NCBI GenBank assembly: GCA_028865155.1
Contig: JAGWKW010000113.1
Span: forward strand, 1-5,132
Direction of reading: 5' to 3'
DNA from: Alphaproteobacteria bacterium
GTDB taxonomy: Bacteria > Pseudomonadota > Alphaproteobacteria > UBA9219
Length of the DNA: 5,132 nucleotides
Below the pieces are notes generated by a model that had not been told where the DNA came from, made no database searches, and was given only the letters and a program-made list of their open reading frames with translations. Positions 1 to 5,132 of this stretch are shown in pieces (positions within the stretch are counted from its first letter, which is position 1; every line of letters starts with the position of its first letter). The position numbers were made by a program, and so were the translations under genes.

Positions 1-2884
1 GTTTGACCGCTTCCCACGCGCCGCGCGCGGTAATGCCCATGCCTTTATGGTCGTAGCCCGCCGAGCCGCCGGAAGCGAAAGCGTCGTCGAGCCAGAAGCC
101 GTAATCGGCGGCGATGCCGTTGGCGATGTCGGAAAATTTCGCCGTGCCCTTGTCGGCCGCGACGACCAGATACGGGTCGTCGCCGTCGTGGCGCACGGTA
201 TCTTTCGGCGGCACGATTTTTTCGCCAATCCGATTGTCGGTGATGTCGAGCAGCCCGCGCATCATGGTTTTGTAGCAGGCGACGCCTTCGGCCTGGAATT
301 TGTCGGCTTCCGCCGGCGGATGCTTGACGATGAAACCGCCTTTCGATCCTACGGGTACGATGACGCTGTTCTTGACCATCTGGGCCTTCATCAAGCCCAG
401 AATTTCGTTGCGGAAATCGTCGCGCCTGTCCGACCAGCGGATGCCGCCGCGCGCGACTTTGCCGCCACGCAGATGCACGGCCTCGGCCGACGGGCTATAG
501 ACGAAAATTTCATATAAAGGTTTGGGCAATGGCATGAAATCGACCGCGCGGCTGTCGAATTTGATCGACAGATAGGGCTTGTGCGCGCCGTTTTCGGCCT
601 TTTGGAAATAATTGGTGCGCAGCGATGCCTGCACAAGATTCAGATAGCGGCGGATGACGCGGTCGTCTTCGAGCGCGCTGACATCCGCCAGCGCCTCGAT
701 GATCGCCGCTTCGCGCGAATGCATTTCCTTGGCGCGGTCGCCCTTGAAAGCCGGATTGTGGCGCACATAGAACAGCGCATAAATCTGCTTGGCGATTTCC
801 GGATGCGCCATCAGCGCCGCCGCGATCATTTCATGGCTGTAGGGGATGCGCAGCTGGCGCAGATAGCGCGCGAAGGCGCGCAATACGCAAACCGCGTTGA
901 TTTCGAGCCCAATGCGCAACGTCAGCGCATTGAACGGATCGCTATCGGCGTCGCCGTTCCAGACTTTGGCCAGCGCGTCCTCGAAAGCGGGGCGGACGCG
1001 CTCGAACGGCGCGAGCGAGGGCAACGCGGGAACGCCGACAAATTCATGGATATAGATCGGCGCACTTCCGTCTTTGAACATGATTTCATAAGGGCCGCCC
1101 ATATAATCGATCTTGAGTCCCATATTTTCGAGCAGCGGCAGCGTTTCCGACAACACGAGCGGTCGGCCGGGACTGAATAGCTTGAGCCGCAGCCGCTGCG
1201 CGCCGACATCCTGGCTGGCATCGTCGAGGACGGCGATGAAGCGCGGCTGGGCACGAACACGTTCCATCTCGCGCACATCCAGAACCGCGCGCGGCGGCGG
1301 TACGGTTTCACAATAGGTTTGCGGGAACGCCCCGCCATAGCGGCGCAGCAGCGCAAGCGCAGTTGCTTCGCCGTAAGCCGCCGAAAGGCTGTCGCGCAAG
1401 CGATCCGACCAGGTGCGGCACATTTCGCGCAAATCGTTTTCAAGCTTTTGCGCGTCGGGCTTCGGCGAATCGGGCGTCAGGTGGATGGTGACGAACGCAC
1501 GCGCAAGGCGGCTGTCGTCGATGCGCACGTTCCAGCTTCGCGCCTTGCCGCCATAGGCGGTTTCGAGAAAATCCTGAATTTTGGCACGCAACCCCGAGTC
1601 GTAGCGGTCGCGCGGCACATAGACAAGACAGGTGACATAGCGCCCGAACGGATCGCGGCGCGGCAGGAGTGCGACGCGCGCACGTTCCTGAAGCTGCAGG
1701 ATGCTGCGCACATTGTCGCAAAGTTCATCCTCGGTAATCTGGAATAGCTCGTCATGCGGGTAGGTGTTGAGAATATGCGTCAAATTGCGCCCGTCATGGC
1801 TTTTGGGCGGGAACCCCATGCGCGCGGTGACGTCTGCGATCTTGCGCCGCATGAAGGGGATATCGCGCGGCGTCTGCGCATAGGTTTTCGAGGTGAACAG
1901 GCCGACGAACAGTTTTTCGCCGATGGCGACGCCGTCTTCGTTGAAGCTGCGGATGAAAACCGCATCCATTGGCAGAGAGCGATGGACGCGGGTGGCGATG
2001 TTGGTCTTGGTGATGAACAGGACGTGATGCTGGCGCACATATTTGCGCAAGGCAGGCTGCTTGCGCTCATCGAGATCGCGCAGGCCGCCGAACAGGCGGA
2101 TATTGTCGTCGCGCAGGATGCCAAGCCCTTTACCCGACACGATACGGATCAGTGCGAGATTCTCGCCGCGGCAGTCGAGGTTGATTTCGCGGTAGCCAAG
2201 GAAAGTGAAATTGTCGTCGCACAGCCAGCTGAGGAACTCGCGCACTTCACCGATATCCTCGGCGGCATCGCTCTGCCGCTTCGGCGGCGTCAGCGCATCG
2301 CCGAGCGCGCGCATCGTGTCGCGCATTTTGCGCCAGTCCTCGACCGCCGCGCGCACATCGGCGAGCGCGGCTTGGATTTCGGCCTCGATCGCATGCAAAG
2401 GCGCTGCGTCGACGCAGTGGTCGATCTGGACATGGATGAAGGATTCCGCTGCCGCGCCGGGCGCACCGGAACGCGCCAGCCCGCGGACATGGCCCTTCCC
2501 GTCGCGCACAACGTCAAGAACCGGATGGATGACCATATGCACGGCATAGCCAAGATTTTGCAGAACGCCGGTCACTGAGGCGACGAGGAACGGCATATCG
2601 TCGGTGACGATCTCGATCACGGTATGATCGACGGTCCAACCGTCTTTTTCGGGCGACGGGTTGAAAACGCGCAAGGCCGCCTGGCCTTTGCGGCGGTGAG
2701 CCGCGAGCGACCAGATCGAGGCGGCGATGCGCGCCCGCTCGGCAGCGGTGAACAGCGCGAGATCCGACGGTAAAACGTGGTCGTAAAACGCCGAAACGAA
2801 ATCGGGCGGCGCGGTTTTTGGGGCGGGCGGGGAAGAAGGGGAAGATTTTTTGTTCGCAACGGAACGTTTCGCCGGACGCGGCAT
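1..2884 (-). CDS. NAD-specific glutamate dehydrogenase, large (180-kDa) class, N-terminal 961 residues (partial)
   Basis: This enzyme oxidatively deaminates L-glutamate to 2-oxoglutarate and ammonium with NAD+ in the cytoplasm, feeding glutamate carbon into the TCA cycle. The minus-strand frame starting at ATG 2884 stays open to the left edge. It gives 961 of the roughly 1,600 residues usual for the family (Bac_GDH, PF05088), so the C-terminal part lies outside. Residues 1-29 are a basic, Pro/Ser-rich leader. The N-terminal regulatory (ACT-like) region carries HTVIEIVTDDMPFLV (87-101), DDNFTFLGYRE (223-233), SHDGRNL (362-368) and HDELFQI (377-383). The catalytic part shows GGKVARGGIRWSDRR with its lysine at 809, KGGF with K848, VVAADKGTAKFSD with K912, and DAFASGGSAGYDHKGMGITARGAWE near the edge. 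The start is supported by GGGAG at 2898-2894, 9 nt upstream, and by an in-frame stop at 2923-2921. The Caulobacter orthologue is called gdhZ. The family call is very secure. Confidence 0.96.
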   Translation of the reverse strand, partial: MPRPAKRSVANKKSSPSSPPAPKTAPPDFVSAFYDHVLPSDLALFTAAERARIAASIWSLAAHRRKGQAALRVFNPSPEKDGWTVDHTVIEIVTDDMPFLVASVTGVLQNLGYAVHMVIHPVLDVVRDGKGHVRGLARSGAPGAAAESFIHVQIDHCVDAAPLHAIEAEIQAALADVRAAVEDWRKMRDTMRALGDALTPPKRQSDAAEDIGEVREFLSWLCDDNFTFLGYREINLDCRGENLALIRIVSGKGLGILRDDNIRLFGGLRDLDERKQPALRKYVRQHHVLFITKTNIATRVHRSLPMDAVFIRSFNEDGVAIGEKLFVGLFTSKTYAQTPRDIPFMRRKIADVTARMGFPPKSHDGRNLTHILNTYPHDELFQITEDELCDNVRSILQLQERARVALLPRRDPFGRYVTCLVYVPRDRYDSGLRAKIQDFLETAYGGKARSWNVRIDDSRLARAFVTIHLTPDSPKPDAQKLENDLREMCRTWSDRLRDSLSAAYGEATALALLRRYGGAFPQTYCETVPPPRAVLDVREMERVRAQPRFIAVLDDASQDVGAQRLRLKLFSPGRPLVLSETLPLLENMGLKIDYMGGPYEIMFKDGSAPIYIHEFVGVPALPSLAPFERVRPAFEDALAKVWNGDADSDPFNALTLRIGLEINAVCVLRAFARYLRQLRIPYSHEMIAAALMAHPEIAKQIYALFYVRHNPAFKGDRAKEMHSREAAIIEALADVSALEDDRVIRRYLNLVQASLRTNYFQKAENGAHKPYLSIKFDSRAVDFMPLPKPLYEIFVYSPSAEAVHLRGGKVARGGIRWSDRRDDFRNEILGLMKAQMVKNSVIVPVGSKGGFIVKHPPAEADKFQAEGVACYKTMMRGLLDITDNRIGEKIVPPKDTVRHDGDDPYLVVAADKGTAKFSDIANGIAADYGFWLDDAFASGGSAGYDHKGMGITARGAWEAVK

Positions 2885-2893
2885 GAATGAACA

Positions 2894-2946
2894 CTCCCAC
2901 AAAAATATGACTTGCGGAAGCTAGTCCTCCGCCGGACTCAGGTCAA
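2894..2946 (-). promoter_or_regulatory. Predicted sigma-70-type promoter and ribosome binding site of the glutamate dehydrogenase gene
   Basis: Read on the minus strand, TTGACC (2946-2941) and TAGCTT (2923-2918) are separated by exactly 17 bp. This predicts a start near 2911 and a leader of about 27 nt. The -35 element matches consensus at five of six positions, the -10 only at three. GGGAG at 2898-2894 is a good Shine-Dalgarno sequence 9 nt before the ATG. A GACTC site (GANTC class) lies at 2935-2939 in the spacer, and a short inverted repeat ACGGC-gcg-GCCGT (2948-2960) sits just upstream of the -35. Two further GAATC sites are at 2970-2974 and 3001-3005. The promoter is inferred from spacing and motif match only. 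Confidence 0.45.
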
Positions 2947-3013
2947 CACGGCGCGGCCGTTAATCCTCAGAATCTTGTTGTGCGGTGCGAAGAAGCAAAC
3001 GAATCGAAAAAAA

Positions 3014-3991
3014 TCAGATCAGCCCGCGCAAGGATGTTTGCGGCCGCGGCCCGTAATGGCTGATGACCTCCGACGCCGCGATTGCGCCGATGCGCCCGGC
3101 TTCGGCAAGATCGAGCCCTTGTGTCATTCCATACAGAAATCCGGCGGCGTAAAGATCGCCCGCGCCCGTGGTGTCGATAACATGTGCAACCGGGTGCGCG
3201 GACAGTTCGAGCGTTTGGCTTCCCGCCACAACGATGGCGCCTTTTTCGCTGCGCGTCGTCACCGAAATTTCGGCATGGCCGCGTGCCGCCGCGACCGCCG
3301 CGTCAAGGTCGCCCGTTTCGTAAAGCGCGAGCAGTTCGTTTTGGTTGGCAAACAGAATATCGACTTCATCGTACACGAGCGCGAGAAATTCGGCGCGATG
3401 CCGCGACACGCAGAAAACATCCGACAGGGTCAATGCAAGTTTGCGTCCGGCTTCGTGCGCGATTTTGGCCGCAAGGCGAAAGGCTTCCTTGGCGGAAGGC
3501 TTGTCGAACAGATAGCCTTCCAGATAGGTGACGGATGCACCGCGTATCGTCTCCATATCGACGTCGGCGGGGCCGAATTCGGTCGCCGCACCAAGGAATG
3601 TGCACATGCTGCGCTGGGCGTCCGGCGTAACGAAGACGAGGCAGCGCCCGGTTCCAAGCCCGGTCGCGCGCGACACGGAAAAATGAACGCCTTGCGCATG
3701 CAAATCGTGGGCGAAAGCGCCGCCGAACGTGTCCGCGCCGACTTTGCCGAGATAGGCCCCCTTGCCGCCGAGCGAAACGAAGCCCGCCATGGTGTTGCCG
3801 GCCGACCCGCCGGACGACATTTCGACCGACGCGCCAGCACGGTCGTAAAGCATGGCGGCGCGGTCGTCGTCGACCAAAGTCATGGCGCCTTTGGCGATGC
3901 CGTTGGCGGCAAGGAACGCGTCACCGCAAGGCACGACGATATCGACAAGCGCGTTGCCGATGGCGCAGAGATCGTAAAGAGCGGCGGTCAT
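3014..3991 (-). CDS. PfkB-family carbohydrate/nucleoside kinase, probable adenosine kinase
   Basis: A 325-residue ribokinase-fold (PfkB) kinase, cytoplasmic, which transfers the ATP gamma-phosphate to a hydroxymethyl group. The overall pattern (an IGNALVDIV start, a LEGYLFDKPSAKEA middle, a GPRPQTSL end) matches the alphaproteobacterial proteins annotated as adenosine kinase, which would make AMP from adenosine in purine salvage. Visible motifs are the first PfkB signature around GGSAGNT (61-67) with LGKVGADTFG (81-90), the NxxE motif N216-x-x-E219 involved in Mg/phosphate binding, TRSEKGA (246-252), and the second signature DTTGAGD (273-279), in which D279 is the expected catalytic base. Length is normal and nothing is missing. 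ATG 3991 is chosen because the family begins a few residues before IGNA. Its Shine-Dalgarno is weak (GAG at 4000-3998). The stop is TGA 3016-3014, 129 bp ahead of the dehydrogenase on the same strand, with no clear terminator between, so read-through is possible. Family call is secure; substrate is inferred from resemblance. Confidence 0.9.
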   Translation of the reverse strand: MTAALYDLCAIGNALVDIVVPCGDAFLAANGIAKGAMTLVDDDRAAMLYDRAGASVEMSSGGSAGNTMAGFVSLGGKGAYLGKVGADTFGGAFAHDLHAQGVHFSVSRATGLGTGRCLVFVTPDAQRSMCTFLGAATEFGPADVDMETIRGASVTYLEGYLFDKPSAKEAFRLAAKIAHEAGRKLALTLSDVFCVSRHRAEFLALVYDEVDILFANQNELLALYETGDLDAAVAAARGHAEISVTTRSEKGAIVVAGSQTLELSAHPVAHVIDTTGAGDLYAAGFLYGMTQGLDLAEAGRIGAIAASEVISHYGPRPQTSLRGLI

Positions 3992-4155
3992 GGTAGGCTC
4001 GCAAAAAAGATGTGGATGTTTCTGTTAGCAACAAAATTTCTTTTATACAACCGTGACTTACTTCGTATGCGGCCTGAATCATTCCCTTGCCTTCCGGGTT
4101 AAGAATGTGTTAACGAAGACTCCCATTTCACATTATCATTCCGCAGGAGAAATGA
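3992..4155. promoter_or_regulatory. Divergent promoter region between the PfkB kinase and bactofilin genes
   Basis: This 164-bp AT-rich gap must drive the kinase leftward and the bactofilin rightward. For the kinase, the best -10 is TATAAA on the minus strand (4047-4042), about 50 nt from the ATG, but the -35 position 17 bp upstream (GCATAC) is poor. For the bactofilin, CATTAT (4131-4136) is a possible -10, 16 nt after a CtrA-type box at 4099-4114. GANTC sites occur at 4076-4080 (GAATC) and 4118-4122 (GACTC). That promoters exist here is near certain from gene orientation; the exact hexamers are guesses. Confidence 0.5.
4099..4114 (+). promoter_or_regulatory. CtrA-type binding box TTAA-N7-TTAAC upstream of bactofilin
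   Basis: The sequence reads TTAA-GAATGTG-TTAAC, a full match to the CtrA consensus TTAA-N7-TTAAC known from Caulobacter and other Alphaproteobacteria. It ends 41 nt before the bactofilin ATG. Its right half would overlap the -35 position of a promoter with CATTAT (4131-4136) as -10, the usual place for an activating CtrA site, though the resulting leader would be only about 12-14 nt. The match is seen directly; binding is inferred. Confidence 0.5.
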
Positions 4156-4737
4156 ATGTTCGGACCAGCCAGAGATAAAAGAAGCGACGCGCAGGAAAAC
4201 GCAAACGAAGACGCGTCGAACGCCGTCGCACCGAACCTGCCGCGCGCCGCAACCCCTGCATCGGGCCGCCGCATGCCTGATGTCAGCCGCCGTTCCGCCG
4301 CTGGTTCGGAGTCGGGCCGCAAGCTGATCGTCGGTGACGGGCTGTCGCTGTCGGGTGAAATTACCTCGTGCGATATTCTGGTCGTCGCGGGTAAGGTCGA
4401 AGCCAAGCTGACCGACGGTAAACTGCTTGAAATCAATGAATCCGGCCAGTTCCGTGGCAGTGTCGAAATCGAAAACGCCGACATTGCAGGTCGTTACGAT
4501 GGCCAGCTGGTCGTGCATGGCCGCCTGACCGTTCGCTCCACGGGCCGCATCAGCGGCACCGTCAAATACGGCGAACTGGAAGTCAACGCAGGCGGCCAGA
4601 TCATCGGCGAAATGCAGGTGACTGGCGGCGGCGCGCAGACTGCAGCCGGCCCCGGCGGATTCAAGAGCGCGTCGAAATTCACGTCACTGCTTGAAGACGA
4701 AGAGCAATCCTCCGACGATCAGCGCAAGAGCGCCTGA
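4156..4737 (+). CDS. Bactofilin (polymer-forming cytoskeletal protein)
   Basis: A 193-residue bactofilin (PF04519/DUF583). These proteins polymerise without nucleotide into beta-helical filaments at the inner membrane and scaffold local cell-wall synthesis, stalks or polarity factors. Residues 1-55 are a disordered, charged, Ala/Pro-rich tail. Residues 56-155 form the beta-helix core of short repeats in hydrophobic/Gly rhythm (KLIVGDGLSLSGEI, LVVAGKVEAKL, QLVVHGRLTVR, GELEVNAGGQIIGEM). Residues 156-193 are a Gly/Ala-rich then acidic tail. No transmembrane segment is visible. The N-terminus MFGPARDK resembles the short MF-plus-basic membrane-targeting peptide known from Caulobacter BacA, which supports ATG 4156. 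AGGAGA at 4145-4150 lies 5 nt upstream. An out-of-frame ATG at 4152 opens only an eight-codon ORF too close to the Shine-Dalgarno to matter. The gene appears monocistronic, with a terminator 15 bp after its stop. No M23 peptidase partner, often found beside bactofilins, is in the window. Confidence 0.95.
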   Translation: MFGPARDKRSDAQENANEDASNAVAPNLPRAATPASGRRMPDVSRRSAAGSESGRKLIVGDGLSLSGEITSCDILVVAGKVEAKLTDGKLLEINESGQFRGSVEIENADIAGRYDGQLVVHGRLTVRSTGRISGTVKYGELEVNAGGQIIGEMQVTGGGAQTAAGPGGFKSASKFTSLLEDEEQSSDDQRKSA

Positions 4738-4752
4738 CGGATTTTGTTCCGG

Positions 4753-4791
4753 AAAAACCCGCAACGCTCCGAAACGCGTTGCGGGTTTTTT
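4753..4791 (+). terminator. Rho-independent terminator of the bactofilin gene
   Basis: A perfect 15-bp inverted repeat pairs 4753-4767 with 4776-4790 around an 8-nt loop (4768-4775). The GC-rich core CCCGCAACGC/GCGTTGCGGG is followed by a run of six T (4786-4791). It begins 15 bp after the bactofilin TGA. Because the left arm begins with five A, it could also stop transcription arriving from the right on the minus strand. Confidence 0.93.
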
Positions 4792-4816
4792 CTTGCCGGC
4801 ACGGCAGCGCATGGCA

Positions 4817-4833
4817 TTGGTGCAAAGCACCAA
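4817..4833. repeat. Small perfect hairpin TTGGTGC-AAA-GCACCAA
   Basis: A 7-bp perfect inverted repeat with a 3-nt loop (4817-4823 with 4827-4833). It has no following T-run on either strand, so it is not an intrinsic terminator. A near copy of the left arm, TTGGTGTGC, occurs at 4942-4950 and could compete for pairing with the right arm. Confidence 0.55.
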
Positions 4834-4876
4834 ACCAATACAACCCGGAAAGTTTTTCTAATCCGGTCAGGTACTT

Positions 4877-4917
4877 CCCAAGCGGACCCCGTTCCGGACC
4901 GGAAAGGTGCGCTTGGG
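4877..4917. repeat. Long interrupted hairpin with arms CCCAAGCG / CGCTTGGG
   Basis: The 8-bp outer arms (4877-4884 and 4910-4917) enclose a G/G mismatch, a 3-bp ACC/GGT step, an asymmetric internal loop, and a terminal TTCCG/CGGAA stem (4892-4896 with 4900-4904) with a 3-nt loop. That gives 16 pairs in 41 nt. No T-run follows on either strand, so it is not a terminator. It may be part of a structured RNA or a dyad operator. Its right arm overlaps the -35 of a possible promoter at 4913-4941. Confidence 0.6.
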
Positions 4918-4941
4918 GTCTGTGGCACGGGCATTTATACC
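4913..4941 (+). promoter_or_regulatory. Possible sigma-70-type promoter for the phasin gene
   Basis: TTGGGG (4913-4918) and TATACC (4936-4941) are spaced by 17 bp. Transcription from here would give a phasin leader of roughly 130 nt. Each hexamer matches consensus only partly, and the AT-rich stretch at 4990-5003 nearer the gene is an alternative control point. This is a weak prediction. Confidence 0.3.
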
Positions 4942-5078
4942 TTGGTGTGCAGAGCAAAAAAAGCGTGACAAGGGACGCGCGTTGAGATATTAATTAACCT
5001 TAATGGAGATTGTATTCCGGCTTTGGAACGTTTGTCCGCAAGAATCGTCTTCGCAATTGTCAACCTCAGGGAGGCATG

Positions 5079-5132
5079 ATGTCCAAGCCCTTTTCCAATC
5101 CGTTTTTTGAAACCGACATGTCGAAGCTTTTC
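5079..5132 (+). CDS. Phasin family protein, N-terminal 18 residues (partial)
   Basis: Only the first 18 codons are present before the right edge. The peptide contains NPFFETDMSKLF, which resembles the conserved start of alphaproteobacterial phasins (Phasin_2 type; Asn-Pro-Phe then Asp-x-Ser-Lys). Phasins are small amphipathic, helical proteins that coat polyhydroxyalkanoate granules and control their size and number. Two consecutive ATGs are in frame (5076 and 5079). The strong Shine-Dalgarno AGGGAGG (5068-5074) leaves 1 nt before the first and 4 nt before the second, so 5079 is preferred. The gene follows the bactofilin terminator and a 341-bp gap, so it is transcribed independently. Recognition rests on a short stretch; the remaining sequence should be a helical protein of about 110-190 residues. 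Confidence 0.7.
   Translation, partial: MSKPFSNPFFETDMSKLF

Larger units (their letters stand above)
4792..5078. other. Gene-free, structured intergenic region before the phasin
   Basis: No convincing protein is seen here. Short frames on both strands, such as one crossing the terminator from 4744 to 4968, lack ribosome sites and recognisable sequence. The region holds two clear hairpins (4817-4833 and 4877-4917), several TCCGG/CCGGA motifs that can pair in alternative ways, a possible promoter at 4913-4941, an AT-rich element with three TTAA words (4990-5003), and a GAATC site (5042-5046). It may be a long regulated leader or promoter of the phasin gene, or include a small RNA. Neither can be proved by reading. 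Confidence 0.5.

Noticed and set aside
47..2578. Long plus-strand open frames at 47-517, 581-1180, 1319-1747 and 1754-2578
   Set aside because: They lie antisense to the uninterrupted glutamate dehydrogenase frame, whose protein matches its family along its length. They arise from GC-rich codon bias, show no family resemblance, and their products are rich in Arg/Ala/Asp as expected for antisense shadows.
3007..3013. Seven-T run (minus strand) directly after the kinase stop as a terminator
   Set aside because: The T-run immediately follows the TGA. The nearest upstream stem (CGCAA/TTGCG in the last codons) is short and too far away, so it does not form a convincing intrinsic terminator.
2912..4102. 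396-codon plus-strand open frame
   Set aside because: It is antisense to the PfkB kinase, which carries intact signature motifs, and it extends through two intergenic regions.
4152..4178. Eight-codon upstream ORF overlapping the bactofilin start
   Set aside because: Its ATG is 1 nt from the Shine-Dalgarno sequence, too close for efficient initiation. The ATG at 4156 has normal spacing and the right protein.
4099..4518. Minus-strand open frame opposite the bactofilin
   Set aside because: It overlaps a recognisable bactofilin with a good Shine-Dalgarno sequence and terminator, and its own translation resembles nothing I know.
4861..4910. Signal recognition particle RNA, suggested by GGTCAGG followed by CCGGAA
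   Set aside because: The conserved SRP apical order is not kept: no GGAAGCAGCC-like segment follows, and the surrounding pairing is different.
4877..4920. 6S RNA, suggested by a CAAGCGGACC string resembling part of E. coli 6S
   Set aside because: Only about ten bases are similar, there is no long closing stem around a central bubble, and the usual neighbouring genes are absent.
4744..4985. Small open frames between bactofilin and phasin
   Set aside because: They start inside or just before the terminator hairpin, have no ribosome site, and overlap on both strands, as random frames would.

Overview
The window looks like chromosomal DNA of an alphaproteobacterium. The evidence is a 180-kDa-class NAD-glutamate dehydrogenase, a PfkB kinase of the type annotated as adenosine kinase in Alphaproteobacteria, a bactofilin, the first codons of a phasin, a perfect CtrA-type box (TTAA-N7-TTAAC), and GANTC (CcrM-type) sites concentrated between genes. 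Base composition is moderately GC-rich in the genes and more AT-rich between them. The genus cannot be named from the sequence alone.

Layout, left to right. Positions 1-2884 (minus strand) are the first 961 codons of the NAD-glutamate dehydrogenase, which runs off the left edge. It is one uninterrupted frame with no stop in the window. Positions 2885-3013 hold its promoter and leader. Positions 3014-3991 (minus) encode the PfkB-family, probable adenosine, kinase. Positions 3992-4155 form a divergent, AT-rich promoter region with a CtrA-type box and two GANTC sites. Positions 4156-4737 (plus) encode a bactofilin, closed by a perfect 15-bp rho-independent terminator (4753-4791). Positions 4792-5078 have no convincing gene but contain strong hairpins and repeated TCCGG/CCGGA motifs ahead of a phasin-like gene that starts at 5079 and runs off the right edge.

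The genes do not form one pathway. The dehydrogenase feeds glutamate carbon into the TCA cycle, the kinase salvages nucleosides, the bactofilin is a cytoskeletal scaffold, and the phasin coats polyhydroxyalkanoate granules. A possible common thread is cell-cycle regulation. The bactofilin promoter carries a CtrA-like box, GANTC sites fall inside or next to the predicted promoters of the dehydrogenase and the bactofilin, and the Caulobacter orthologue of the dehydrogenase (GdhZ) links glutamate catabolism to division. I see no mobile element, CRISPR array, tRNA, rRNA or defence system. The least explained part is the structured 341-bp gap before the phasin.
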